Origin: Deltaproteobacteria bacterium
Lineage (GTDB): Bacteria; Myxococcota_A; UBA9042; PHBI01
Assembly: GCA_020632715.1 (NCBI GenBank)
Contig: JACKFA010000008.1
Span: forward strand, 310,001 to 374,000
Length of the DNA stretch: 64,000 nt
Direction: 5' to 3'
The notes beneath the pieces are model-generated. The model was not told the DNA's origin, did no database searches, and saw only the letters and a list, made by a program, of their open reading frames with translations. Position numbers and translations under genes: made by a program. Positions 43,418-52,500 of the stretch are shown piece after piece (the first letter of the stretch is position 1; every line of letters begins with the position of its first letter).

Positions 43418-43593
43418 CGGGCCGAGGGCGGTACCGGGCCCGCGGGCTCGCTGACGGGAGCGTACTCCAGGGTTGGAGCACGGCCCCGCCGCCGCGGGGG
43501 GACGAGGCGCCGCTGACGCAGCGGTGGGGCGGATCGTCGGCGGTGGCACGGGCGATGCTCACGGTGTCTCCGACCACGTCGTCGGGAGACCCC

Positions 43594-44247
43594 ATGAAGA
43601 CCGCCGCCATCGCCGCGCTCGTCGCGCTGCTCGTCCCCCTGGGCGCGCGGGCCGCGGCGCCGCCGACGCCCTCTCCGCCGCAGCCCGCGCCGCTGCCGCC
43701 CCAGCCGAGCGCGTGGGACTGGCCGCTCGCGTTCGTCGTCGGGGAGGCCGGCTTCGCGGCCGGCGCGCTCGCGGGCGGCTACCTCGGCTTCCTGGCGGCG
43801 CCGGAGCGCTGCGACGACTGCGGCGGCCCCGGGCTCACGCTCCCGGCGATCGGGGTGGCGCTCCTCGGCCCGCCGCTCGCGGCGGGCGGGGTGGCGCTCG
43901 TGGGTGACGGGCTCGGTCACCGCGGCTCGTACGGGTCGGCGCTCGTCGGGACGTACCTCGGCGGGCTCGCGTTCGCCGGCGTCGCGTGGCTGGCGCAGGA
44001 GGCGCTCGGCACGGAGGACCCCGCCGCTGCCATCACGTGGACGGCGCTCTTCATCTTGCCGGTCGCGGGCGGGACCCTCGGCTACTACCTCTCGCGCCCC
44101 GACGACGGCGCGCCGGCCGCCGCCTCGGGCGCGCTCATCGAGCGCGGCGTGGACGGCGTCGTCCGCATCGGCGTCCCCGCGGTCGGGTTCGCTGGGCGCG
44201 GTGAGGAGACCGTCCTCACCGTGGTCCTCTTCGGCGGCGCGCTCTGA
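43594..44247 (+). CDS. Secreted/membrane protein of unknown function
   Basis: The protein has 217 residues. A signal peptide (AAIAALVALLVPLGARA|AAP) is followed by a Pro-rich linker and four hydrophobic, Gly-rich segments (FVVGEAGFAAGALAGGYLGFLA, LPAIGVALLGPPLAAGGVALVG, LVGTYLGGLAFAGVAWL, LFILPVAGGTLGYYLS). CDDC in the first loop may form a disulfide. Gly-rich hydrophobic stretches of this type occur in myxobacterial envelope proteins. GGGAG precedes the ATG by 6 bp. No family recognised. Confidence 0.65.
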   Translation: MKTAAIAALVALLVPLGARAAAPPTPSPPQPAPLPPQPSAWDWPLAFVVGEAGFAAGALAGGYLGFLAAPERCDDCGGPGLTLPAIGVALLGPPLAAGGVALVGDGLGHRGSYGSALVGTYLGGLAFAGVAWLAQEALGTEDPAAAITWTALFILPVAGGTLGYYLSRPDDGAPAAASGALIERGVDGVVRIGVPAVGFAGRGEETVLTVVLFGGAL

Positions 44248-44268
44248 GCGCGCCCACCCGCCAGGCTC

Positions 44269-44865
44269 CTACTCCTTCACGCGCTCCCACTCGAACTCCC
44301 AGCCGCTCGCGGTCCGGACGTCCCAGTCGAAGTAGCAGATCATGAGCATGCGGTCGCCCGTGTTCGCGAGGTCCCCGAGGACGTCGCACGGGTAGCTGTC
44401 GCCGCTCCGGTTCTCGAAGGCCCCCTCGGGCTTCACCGTGTCGAGCGTCATGAGCACGCGGTTCTTGAAGAGGCATTCGATGCGCCCCGAGATGGTCGCC
44501 TCGACGTGCTTGCCGTCCGGATCGCCGACCAGCTTCTCGGTGTACGTCGAGCCCGTGATCGTCAGCTCGTCCGAGTAGTTCGGGGTCTTCGTCTCGCCGG
44601 CGAAGCGCCAGTGCCCGTCGAGCTTGTCGTAGCCCTCGCTGCAGTCGTTCTTCTTCGCGAGCTCGGTGTACTGCTTCTTGAGCGCGTCGCGCTGCTCCTG
44701 CGGGAGCCCCGGCGCGCGCTTCTTCACGGGGGCCGCCGGCGGCGTGCCCTCCGCCATCGGCGACTCCTCGGCCGACACCGTCTCCGCGCGCGACGTCGAG
44801 CAGGCCGCGAGGGCCGTCACCGCCGCGATCGTCAGGAGCCCTCGCACCACGGTTCGCTTGCTCAT
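44269..44865 (-). CDS. Lipoprotein of unknown function
   Basis: The protein has 198 residues. The signal peptide ends TALAAC, a standard lipobox. A linker with KKRAPGLPQEQRDALKKQYTELAKK (helical) leads to a beta-rich domain with HWRFAGETKTPNYSDELTITGSTYTEKL and GRIECLFKNRVLMTLDTV, which looks lipocalin-like in strand pattern. Four cysteines in the mature part may form two disulfides. The ATG at 44865 has GAGAGGGACG upstream. It converges with the preceding gene with 21 bp between, and its start lies 31 bp after the Nudix gene stop. Confidence 0.7.
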   Translation of the reverse strand: MSKRTVVRGLLTIAAVTALAACSTSRAETVSAEESPMAEGTPPAAPVKKRAPGLPQEQRDALKKQYTELAKKNDCSEGYDKLDGHWRFAGETKTPNYSDELTITGSTYTEKLVGDPDGKHVEATISGRIECLFKNRVLMTLDTVKPEGAFENRSGDSYPCDVLGDLANTGDRMLMICYFDWDVRTASGWEFEWERVKE

Positions 44866-44896
44866 CGTCCCTCTCGGTTGTCGTGAGACCGTCTCG

Positions 44897-45337
44897 TCAA
44901 CCCGGGCGCCCGCCCCGCTCATCCCGCCGGAGCGCCGCCAGGAGCGGCGCGTTCGCCGGAGGGAAGTCCACCCGGAGGAGCTCCTCCAGGGTGACGAGCG
45001 CGATCTCGTCGGCCGAGATGGCGCGTGGGACAGCTTGTGGGTTGAGGGTATGCGTCTCGAAGAACAACAACAATACTTCCCGTTCGGGGTACCTGTAATG
45101 CGAAAACGTGAGCGGCGTTACGGGCCCGACCTCGACGCCGAGCTCCTCGCGCAGCTCCCGGCGGAGCGCGTCCTCGGCGAGCTCGCCCGGGTCGACCTTG
45201 CCGCCCGGGAGCTCCCACGCGCCCGGGAGGTGCCCCGAGCGCTTCCGGCGCGCGAGCACGTACGTCGGCGCGCCGTCCCGCGCGCCGTGCGCGACGAGCC
45301 CGGCGGCGACGATCACGACGCCGCCCCCACCGCTCAC
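44897..45337 (-). CDS. Nudix hydrolase, MutT-like
   Basis: The enzyme has 146 residues. The Nudix box is complete: GGKVDPGELAEDALRRELREELGV fits GX5EX7REUXEEXGU. The N-terminus VVIVAAGLVAHG and the LARRKRSGHLPGAWELPGG segment fit MutT/8-oxo-dGTP diphosphatases, and the C-terminal half has ISADEIALVTLEELLRVDFPPAN, as in MutT/CTP-pyrophosphohydrolase proteins. Probable role: clearing oxidised nucleotides. GTG start overlaps the lytic transglycosylase stop (GTGA). Confidence 0.85.
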   Translation of the reverse strand: MSGGGGVVIVAAGLVAHGARDGAPTYVLARRKRSGHLPGAWELPGGKVDPGELAEDALRRELREELGVEVGPVTPLTFSHYRYPEREVLLLFFETHTLNPQAVPRAISADEIALVTLEELLRVDFPPANAPLLAALRRDERGGRPG

Positions 45338-45963
45338 GAGCCGCAGCCCGTCCGGAGGAAGCGCGCGCGCGCGTCGAGCACCCGCTCGACGTAGCGCTGG
45401 TTCGACGGCGGCTCCCCCGACTCCTGCGCCTCGCGCGGCACGCGGTAGCCGGCGTTGTAGGCGCTGACGCCGTAGACGAGGTCGTCGTCGAAGCGCGCGA
45501 GGAAGCGCTTCAGGACGACCGCGCCGCACGCGATGTTGTCGGCCGGGTCGAGGAGGTCGCCGCAACCGAGGCGCCGCGCGACCTTCGGCATGACCTGCAT
45601 GAGCCCGGTCGCGCCGCGCCGGCTCACGGCCGACGTCTGGAAGCGGGACTCCACGTACGCGATGCCGGCGAGGAGCCCGACGTCGAGCCCCGTGTCGGCC
45701 GCGGTCGCCCGCAGGTGCCGCTCGACGACCGCGCAGCGAGCGCGCTCCGCGTCGGCCCACCCGCCGGTGACGCCGGCGCGCCCGGGCTTGCCGACGGTCG
45801 CGCGCGCGGGGGCTCGCCCGTCGAGGTAGACGATCTCGACCTCCGAACCCGACGGGCCGCTCCCCGGACCGTAGCGGTAGGTCGTCCCGCAGGCGCCGAG
45901 CGCCGCGGCGAGCGCGACCCCGGTGACGAGCAAGACCAGCTTCGGGAGGACTCGACGCGTCAT
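45334..45963 (-). CDS. Lytic transglycosylase (SLT-type) lipoprotein
   Basis: The protein has 209 residues. The signal peptide with lipobox AALGAC predicts a lipoprotein. The SLT domain spans ~85-200: AGIAYVESRFQTSAVS has the catalytic Glu in the ES motif, followed by GATGLMQVMP, NIACGAVVLKRFL and YGVSAYNAGY. Reaction: cleaves peptidoglycan glycan strands to 1,6-anhydro-MurNAc ends. Two Cys in CGDLLDPADNIAC may pair. Translationally coupled to the Nudix gene. Confidence 0.88.
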   Translation of the reverse strand: MTRRVLPKLVLLVTGVALAAALGACGTTYRYGPGSGPSGSEVEIVYLDGRAPARATVGKPGRAGVTGGWADAERARCAVVERHLRATAADTGLDVGLLAGIAYVESRFQTSAVSRRGATGLMQVMPKVARRLGCGDLLDPADNIACGAVVLKRFLARFDDDLVYGVSAYNAGYRVPREAQESGEPPSNQRYVERVLDARARFLRTGCGS

Positions 45964-46064
45964 CGTCGCGCGAGCTTAGGCGTGAATGGGTGAGCCGTCC
46001 AAAACGCGGGCACCGGCGGTCGCGGGCCCCGTGAGGCGCGGCCGCGAGCGCACCGACGTCGCCC

Positions 46065-47642
46065 TCAGAAGCTGAAGCTCGCGCTGATCCCGCCGCCGTC
46101 GGGGGTCACGACCGGCGTCACCGAGGCCGAGGACTTCCCGGTCGACCCCGGGACCCGCGGCCGCACGGGCGCGTCGAGGTCCTCGTCCTCCATGAGCGCG
46201 AAGGCGAGGATGCCGCCGATGAGCGCGGCGCCGCCGACGCCCCAGGAGGCGTACGCGAGGCTGCGCTCGCTCTCGGCCGAGTCCTTGGCGTCGAGGCGCG
46301 AGGCGTAGGGGCGGCACGTGTTCGCCGAGCCGTCCTCGGGCGGCACGCACTCGGCGATCTCCTTGTCGTCCTGGTAGCCGAGGTAGAAGATCGTGCCGAG
46401 CACGCCGCCCGCGACGCCGACGCCCGTGAGCACCCAGCCGAGCGTGTTCTCGTACCAGGGCTTGTAGGCGACGGTCGGGGCGTCCTCGAAGAGGATGTAG
46501 CGCGCCATCTGCGTGGTGCGCCGCTTGGCCACGACGTTCGAGCGGGTCGGCATGGCCGTGCCGCGCACGAGCTTCTCGGTCTCGACGTGGACGAGGTAGC
46601 CCTCGAGCTGATCCTCGCCGTTCCCCTCGCCGAGGCCGACGACGGCGACGTAGTCCGCGTCGACGAGCTCACCGAGGCGCGCCGCGAACTTCGGGAGGTT
46701 CCGCTTCCGGTCGAGCTCGTCGACGAACGTGAGCCCGAAGTGCTGGTTGTCGAAGTTGAGCGCCGCCTCGAAGTCGAGGTCGATGTCGAACTCCTGCGGC
46801 TCGCCGCTCTTCACGATGACCTTGCGGACGCGCGACTCCTTGCCGTCCTTCCGGACCTGGAGCAGCACCTCACCGGGGAAGAGGCCCTCGAAGGTCGCGG
46901 GCGTCTTCATCTCCTGCTTGAGACCGTTCAGGTAGACCTCGGCCGCCGGCGGGTTCGAGCGCACCGTGATGGTGCCGTTCCGCTGCGCCGAGAGCTCCCG
47001 GTAGATGTCGCGGAAGAGCGCGACCACGTCCGGGTGGTAGTTGTCGGTGTTGATCGACGGGTCGTTGCCGACCTGACGCACCACCTGCCGGACGACCTCC
47101 TCGGCCTTGTCCTTCGTGTTGTTGCGCAGGTAGACGAGCGCGAGGAGCATCTGCGTCTGGATGTACTGCTTCTTGAGCTCGTCGGTGAGGCTCATGGCGT
47201 CGACGAGGCGCTGGAGCATCGTCTGGGCCTGCCGGAGCTCGTCGATCGCGGCGGACGGGCCGATGGTGTAGAACTTGTTCTCCGCGGCGGAGACCATCTT
47301 CGCGATCTCCTCGGCCTTCGCGTCGATGGTCTGCTGCTGGGACGCCGGGAACTTCTCGCGGATGGGCTTCTCGGCGTCGGCGCGGGCGACGACGTCGAAG
47401 CCGCCCTCCTTGATGAGGGCCGCCTGGACCTTCTCCACGTACTCGGGCGTCTTCGAGTAGTCCTTGCCAGCGTAGTAGAGCTCGAAGAGGACGAGCGTCG
47501 GGTCGGAGGCGCCGGGTCCCGCCGCGTGGGCGAGCGGCGCGGCGAGCGCGAGGCTACCCACGAGCGTCGCGCCGAGGAGCCGACGCAGCGCCAGCGACCG
47601 CCACGCCGCCGAGGCAGGAGGGGCTGAACGGGAGCAGGACAT
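46065..47642 (-). CDS. PEGA-domain envelope protein
   Basis: The protein has 525 residues. A long N-terminal signal peptide ends LAAPLAHA|AGP. Residues ~50-215 are helical (tetratricopeptide-like). GTITVRSNPPAAEVYLNG with TPATFEGLFPGEVLLQVRK is a PEGA domain (~222-290). Further on lies a beta region, then two hydrophobic segments (LGWVLTGVGVAGGVLGTIFYLGY and YASWGVGGAALIGGILAFALM) that probably span a membrane. The C-terminus ISASFSF ends in an aromatic residue as in outer-membrane proteins. PEGA proteins are abundant in Myxococcota, roles mostly unknown. ATG at 47642 has GGAG 5 bp upstream, better than the GTG at 47648. Confidence 0.8.
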   Translation of the reverse strand: MSCSRSAPPASAAWRSLALRRLLGATLVGSLALAAPLAHAAGPGASDPTLVLFELYYAGKDYSKTPEYVEKVQAALIKEGGFDVVARADAEKPIREKFPASQQQTIDAKAEEIAKMVSAAENKFYTIGPSAAIDELRQAQTMLQRLVDAMSLTDELKKQYIQTQMLLALVYLRNNTKDKAEEVVRQVVRQVGNDPSINTDNYHPDVVALFRDIYRELSAQRNGTITVRSNPPAAEVYLNGLKQEMKTPATFEGLFPGEVLLQVRKDGKESRVRKVIVKSGEPQEFDIDLDFEAALNFDNQHFGLTFVDELDRKRNLPKFAARLGELVDADYVAVVGLGEGNGEDQLEGYLVHVETEKLVRGTAMPTRSNVVAKRRTTQMARYILFEDAPTVAYKPWYENTLGWVLTGVGVAGGVLGTIFYLGYQDDKEIAECVPPEDGSANTCRPYASRLDAKDSAESERSLAYASWGVGGAALIGGILAFALMEDEDLDAPVRPRVPGSTGKSSASVTPVVTPDGGGISASFSF

Positions 47643-47735
47643 GGACACTCCTCGCGAGTGGCGTGTTCGGACGGTGCTCTGCGACGTGGAAGGCGCGCCG
47701 GTCGGGCCGCGGACCGACCGGGCACGGCGAGGTTC

Positions 47736-47763
47736 ATGTTATCGTCGCCCCCTGCCCTGTCAA
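47736..47763 (-). promoter_or_regulatory. Sigma-70-type promoter of the PEGA-domain gene
   Basis: On the minus strand TTGACA (47763-47758) and TAACAT (47741-47736) are separated by 16 bp. The -35 is perfect and the -10 matches 4 of 6. The leader would be ~87 nt. Confidence 0.55.
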
Positions 47764-47798
47764 CCCGAGCCCCGGCCCTCCGGAGCGCGCTGCGCGCG

Positions 47799-47845
47799 AC
47801 GTGTCATTGGGTCAGGTGCTGACACGGCGTGACCCGATGACACGT
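47799..47845. promoter_or_regulatory. 16-bp inverted repeat in the divergent intergenic region
   Basis: ACGTGTCATTGGGTCA (47799-47814) pairs with TGACCCGATGACACGT (47830-47845), one mismatch, with 15 bp between. The spacer itself has another TGACAC. It lies between the divergent PEGA and lamin-tail genes, so it may be an operator for both or a structured element. Confidence 0.5.
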
Positions 47846-47910
47846 GGACCGCCGCGGCCGAGAGGCGCTCTCGGCGGCCATCGAGGCGGCTCTCGGCCCG
47901 CGCCCCTCGC

Positions 47911-47926
47911 TGGCACGCCGCGTGCT
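47911..47926 (+). promoter_or_regulatory. Possible sigma-54 promoter
   Basis: TGGCACG-CCGC-GTGCT fits the -24/-12 pattern with one change (G for the first T of TTGC). The start would fall ~3 nt before the ATG at 47940, which would leave almost no leader, so this may be chance. Confidence 0.25.
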
Positions 47927-47939
47927 TCGTCACCCGGCC

Positions 47940-48541
47940 ATGCACGCCCCATCGCCCAGCGCCGCTCGCGCCCTGCCCGTCTCCGTCGTCCTCGCGCTCC
48001 TCCTCGCCCCCTTCGCGGTCTGGGCGGCGGTCGGCGTGCCGCCGCCGGCGCCTCCCGACGGGCTCGACGGCCTCGGCGTCGCGCTCGTGGAGGACGCGCG
48101 CGAGCTCGACGCGCTGCCAGCGCTCCTCGCGGGCCCGGCGCCAGCCTGCGGCGAGGACGTCGCCATCTCCGCGCTCCTCGTGGCACCAGGTCCCGACGAC
48201 GGCGGGGAGCAGCTCGTCCTCGAGACCTACGGCGTCGCGCCGGTCGAGCTCGACGGCTGGCGCCTCGTCGCGGGGCGCCGCGCGAGGTCCCTCGCGGGCC
48301 TCGTCGCCACACCCGGGGAGCCGCTGCGCCTCGGCGGCGTCGACGCGGCCGCGCTCGCGCCGGTGCGTCTCCCCAACGAAGCAGGCGTGGTCAGGCTCGT
48401 CGACCCCTGCGGGGTCGTGGTCGCCGCGGTCGGCTGGGGCGGGCTCTGCGAGCCGCCGGGGCGTGGCGTGTGGCTCCGCGTCGGGCCCCGGGAACGCGAC
48501 GGCCCCGAGCGGTCGGAGACCGTCGGGGCCGGGGATTCGAG

Positions 48542-48560
<19 letters not shown>
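47940..48560 (+). CDS. Small secreted protein with lamin-tail-like domain
   Basis: The protein has 206 residues. An N-terminal signal or anchor (VSVVLALLLAPFAVWAAVGV) leads to a domain with ISALLVAPGPDDGGEQLVLETYG, VELDGWRLVAG, LRLGGVDAAALAPVRLPNEAGVVRLVDPCGVVVAAVGWGG, which follows the strand order of the lamin-tail domain (LTD). Two cysteines may pair (ACGEDV and DPCGVV). LTDs occur in extracellular bacterial proteins; the role is unknown. The last residues run through a hairpin (48500-48531) and into antisense tRNA sequence, so the true end may be shorter in effect but the stop is at 48558-48560. Confidence 0.6.
48500..48531. terminator. Strong GC hairpin beyond the tRNA 3' end
   Basis: Two stacked stems: CGGCCCCGA (48500-48508) with TCGGGGCCG (48523-48531) and CGGTC with GACCG inside, loop GGA. 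It lies 10 nt beyond the 3' end of tRNA-Met and also inside the end of the lamin-tail gene. No U-run follows on the minus strand; it may stop transcription or protect the tRNA precursor end. Confidence 0.45.
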
Positions 48561-48615
<55 letters not shown>

Positions 48616-48630
48616 GAACCGGATGCGGCG

Positions 48631-48658
48631 AGTATCAGACGCGGCGGGGTGCGGTCAA
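48631..48658 (-). promoter_or_regulatory. Sigma-70-type promoter of tRNA-Met
   Basis: On the minus strand TTGACC (48658-48653) and GATACT (48636-48631) are 16 bp apart, with matches of 5 and 4 of 6. The start would lie ~9 nt before the mature tRNA. Confidence 0.6.
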
Positions 48659-48743
48659 GCGTTGTGACACGCCGTCCGCTGGCCGCGCCGACGCGCGGCG
48701 GGGGCGGAGCGCGGCGAGCGGCTCCGGCCCACCGCGTGGAGGG

Positions 48744-49313
48744 TCAGGCGTCGTCCCACTTCGACTCGAGCTTCGCCCGCGTCGTGCTGTCGACGATGTG
48801 GGCCTTCTGGGCCTCGAGATCGTGCACCTCCTGCACGAGGCGCCAGTAGTGCTCGGCGAGGGAGGGGAGGTAGAGCCCCTTCACGAAGTAGGCGGGCGCC
48901 TTGTAGTGGACGGGCTCGGCGCCGAGGCCGAACTCGTCGAGGAGGGCCTGCACGTCGCGCTCGACGGGCTGGACCTTCTCCCACACGGCGGCCTGCCCGC
49001 TGATGTCGTTCTTGTTCTTCGGGACCTCGCCGCCGGTCGCCCAGATGGCGTCGTCCGCGAGGGCCGAGTCGACCCGCGCGGCGAGGTCGTGGGCGAGCTC
49101 GTTCGCCTTCTCCTTGAGCTTCGCCACCTTCGACTTGTCCATGGCCTCGGCGGCCGACGTCGAGGCGAGGAAGGCCTTCTTGACCTCTCGTGGCACGAAG
49201 AGCGCGATGTCCTCGCGGAGCACCGTGCGGATCTCGCCAGTGACTTGCTTGAAGCGGTTCTTGCGGAGGTCGATCTGGGCGTCGAGCTCCTCGACCGTGA
49301 CCGTGTCGGACAT
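48744..49313 (-). CDS. Cytoplasmic helical protein of unknown function
   Basis: The protein has 189 residues with no signal peptide or membrane segment. It is highly charged and helical (LDAQIDLRKNRFKQVTGEIRTVLREDIALFV, MDKSKVAKLKEKANELAHDLAARV), probably a coiled coil. A distinct C-terminal part has HYKAPAYFVKGLYLPSLAEHYWRLVQEV. AAGGAGAGG precedes the ATG at 49313. It stands alone between the giant gene and tRNA-Met with its own promoter. No family recognised. Confidence 0.65.
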   Translation of the reverse strand: MSDTVTVEELDAQIDLRKNRFKQVTGEIRTVLREDIALFVPREVKKAFLASTSAAEAMDKSKVAKLKEKANELAHDLAARVDSALADDAIWATGGEVPKNKNDISGQAAVWEKVQPVERDVQALLDEFGLGAEPVHYKAPAYFVKGLYLPSLAEHYWRLVQEVHDLEAQKAHIVDSTTRAKLESKWDDA

Positions 49314-49365
49314 CGTCCTCTCCTTGGCTCGCGTGAGCGACCGTGGCCTCGCGTGGGGTGCCTCG

Positions 49366-49394
49366 GTGATACTTTTTGCCGCGTCGCTCTGCAA
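49366..49394 (-). promoter_or_regulatory. Sigma-70-type promoter
   Basis: On the minus strand TTGCAG (49394-49389) and TATCAC (49371-49366) are 17 bp apart, an AAAAAG run lying just before the -10. It would serve the helical protein gene with a ~46-nt leader. Confidence 0.5.
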
Positions 49395-49454
49395 GGGAAC
49401 CACCCGAGGTCGGATCGTCAACGCGAGCCGACCTCGGAGCGCGGAGAGAGGGCA

Positions 49455-49491
49455 CCCGGGCGCGGCGGGAGGGGGGCTCGCCGCGCCCGGG
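49455..49491 (-). terminator. Hairpin after the giant gene
   Basis: CCCGGGCGCGGCG (49455-49467) and CGCCGCGCCCGGG (49479-49491) form a perfect 13-bp stem with an 11-nt loop, 9 nt past the stop codon of the giant gene. The sequence after it on the minus strand is CU-rich, with no U-run. Confidence 0.6.
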
Positions 49492-49500
49492 CGCCCGCGG

Positions 49501-52500
49501 TCACGGGACGTACCCGGCCGCGACGAGGGCCCAGACCGCCTCGGCGTCGATCTCCGCGTACTCGGGACCCGTCTGGTAGTAGACCCAGCCGCCGTCCTGG
49601 TTCTGGAAGCCGACGAGCCAGATCGCGGCGGCGTCGATGGCGTCGTCGAGACCCGTGATGCCGGCGCGTCGCGCCTCGACGAGCGCGAGGAGGGCGTAGG
49701 CGGTCTCCTGCACGACCGAGTCGTCGGGCGCGCCGTAGAGCGAGGTCCACGTGAACGCGCCGGTCTCCGGGATCTGATAGGCGAGCAGGTCGGCGACGAG
49801 GTCGTCGAGGTCGTGGGCCGCGGCGTGGAGGCCGTCCGTCGGGTCGACGTCCAGCGTGCCCGCGCGCGAGAAGCCCAGGACCTCGCCGGCGAGCCCGATG
49901 ACGTCCCAGTCGCCCGCCGCGAGCTCGTTGAGCTCAGCGAGCGCCGCGTTCGTCCAGGCGCTCGAGACGAGGAAGCTCCCGCCGCCCGCGACGAGGTGAT
50001 CGCGCATCTCCCACGCGGCGTACAAGGAGACGCCCATGTCCCACGCGGCGATGTTCCTGGTGCCTCGGCGCGCGCGAAGTGCTGTGACGAGGCTCTCGGT
50101 CGTGTGACCGGGCTCGAGCGCGCCGCTGTCGGGGTTCTTCCGGGTGTAGGTGCCCGTCAGGAGCTTGTCGTAGAAGGCGGCCTTCACGTGGGCGCCGTAG
50201 ATGGTCACGCCGAGGGCCTCGTCGAGGGCGACCGCGAGGTAGCCATCCGACGTGTTGAAGTCGTTGGTCTTCGCGAGGAGGTAGTCGCCGGCCGCGGCGA
50301 GGGCGTCGTGCATGGCCTGGCTCGCGGGCAGCGTCGCCATGAAGGCCTTGGCGAGCCCGGTCCCGGCGGGCGCGACGATGTTCGCGTAGCCGCCCGCGTC
50401 GCAGCCCTCGGAGAGCGGCCAACCCCAGGAGCCCGAGCTGCACTGGACCGCGGCGAGGCGCTCACCGGCCCGGGCGACGGAGCCGCAGGCCCCAGCCGCG
50501 CAGCGGCTCAGGTCCACGCGGCCGACGCGGCCGTCCGTGAGGCGGAGCTCGAGGCCGTCGAGGGAGCCCTCGAAGCCGCCCCAGCCGCTCGCGGTCTGGA
50601 ACGTCACGGAGAGGAGGCCATCGGTCCCGGCCGTGCGCAGCGCCGCGCCGAGGCCGGAGAGCGAGTAGACCGGGCCGTCGACCACGCTGTCCGACACCTG
50701 GTGCTGGAACGTGAGCGCCGAGATGTCGTCGGTGCCGGCCTGGGTCGACCAGCGGACCCAACGGTCCACGAGGTCGTGGTTCGCGAACGTCCCGATGAAG
50801 CGCTGGTGGTACCAGCTACCCTCGTCGTTCGAGCCCGTCTTCTTCGTGTAGATGGTCATCCACCAGTCGCGGCCGCTGTCCACGCCGCTCTGGTCGACGA
50901 AGAAGACCCGCGGGCGCTTGGTCCAGTAGCTGACCGACGCGAGGTGTCCCACCGTGAGGCTCGCGCCGCTCGCGCCGAAGAGGTCGACGAGCGCCCCGAC
51001 GGTCTCGTGCGTGTCGGGATGCTCGAAGGCTCCGACGTGGACGTTCGACTTGCCACTCGCCGGCCCGAGCCAGGAGCCGCCGCCGTCGCCGAAGCCCGGG
51101 GGCGCGTCGATGGGGTTGCTCCGCGGCCACTGCTCGTCGGGCACGTCGTTCGGGAGCATCGTGACGCGCGCGCCGTCCGTGAGGTCGACCTTCCCGACGC
51201 GCCCGTCCCGGAGCGCGATCTCGAGGCCGTCGACGAGCCCGTCGAAGCCGTCCCAGCCGCTCGCGGTCTGGATCGTGATGGAGAGGACGGCGCGGGGGTC
51301 GTGGCTCGCGAGCTGCTGGAGCGTCATCGCGGGGCCGGTCGGGCTCCCGTCCGCGTTCTGGGCGCGGAAGGTCATCGCGGGCGCCTCGCCGCCGCCGGTC
51401 GTCGTGTAGCGGACCCAGCGGTCGACGGCGCCGTGCGTCTCGAAGTCGCTGATGTAGCGGGCGTGGTACCAGCCGGTCTCGTCGGCGTCCGGGCGGGTGT
51501 AGATGGTCACCCACCAGTCACGACCGGCCTGGCCGCTTGGGCGCTTGGTCCAGTAGGAGAGCGAGGCGACGTCCTCGAGCGTGAGCGCCGCGGCCTCGAC
51601 CGGGAAGAGCGCGGAGAGCGTCCCCGAGCCGTCGTCCGAGAACCAGGCGTGCCAGTTGGTCTTGCCGGACGCCGGCCCCTGCCAGGAGGTCGGGCCGTAG
51701 CCGGGCGGGGCGTCCGCGACGACGCGCGGGGGCGTCTCATCAGGCACCTCGTCGGGGACGACCCTGAGCCGCGCGCCGTCCGCGAAGTCGACCCGCCCGA
51801 CGGTGCCGTCGGTGAGCGTCACCTCGAGGGCGTCGACCGCGCCGTCGAAGCCGTTCGTGCCGCTGTTGGTCTGGACGGTGATCGCGAGCACCTGGTCGTC
51901 GCCGAGCGCCTGGCCGAGCTGGGGCAGGCCGAGCGCGGGCAGCGCGTCGTCCGACGCGTCGAAGGTCATGCGCCCGGCGTCGCCCGTCTCGTAGGCGGTC
52001 GAGTAGCGGGTCCAGGCGCCGGTCACGGTGTGGTTCCCGTAGTTCGAGTGGTAGCGCTGGCGATACCAGGAGCCCTTGTCGTTCCCGTCCTCCTTACGGC
52101 GCGTGTAGATCGTGACCCACCAGTCCTGCCCCGAGGCCGGCCGGAGCGTCGCGTAGCTGATGCTCGCGAGGTCTTTGACCTTCAGCGTCGCCGCGCGCTC
52201 CGGGAAGAGCGCCGAGAGCGTGCCGCTGCCGTCGGGGAGCCAGATGGCGTGCCAGTTCGACTTGTTGCCGGGGCCCGGGAGCGGCCCCTGCCAGGAGCTC
52301 GCGCCCCCGCCGGCGGGCGCCGGCGCCAGCGTGCGCGGCTCCTGCTCGTCGGGGACGTCGCCCGGCACGGCGCGGACGAGCTCGCCCGAGGCGAGGTCGA
52401 TCCGCGCGAGCTTCCCGTTCCTGAGCTCGACCTCGAGGCCGTCGACCGCGCCGTCGAAGCCGTCCCAGGCGCTGTCGGTGTGGAGGGCGACGGCGAGGAT

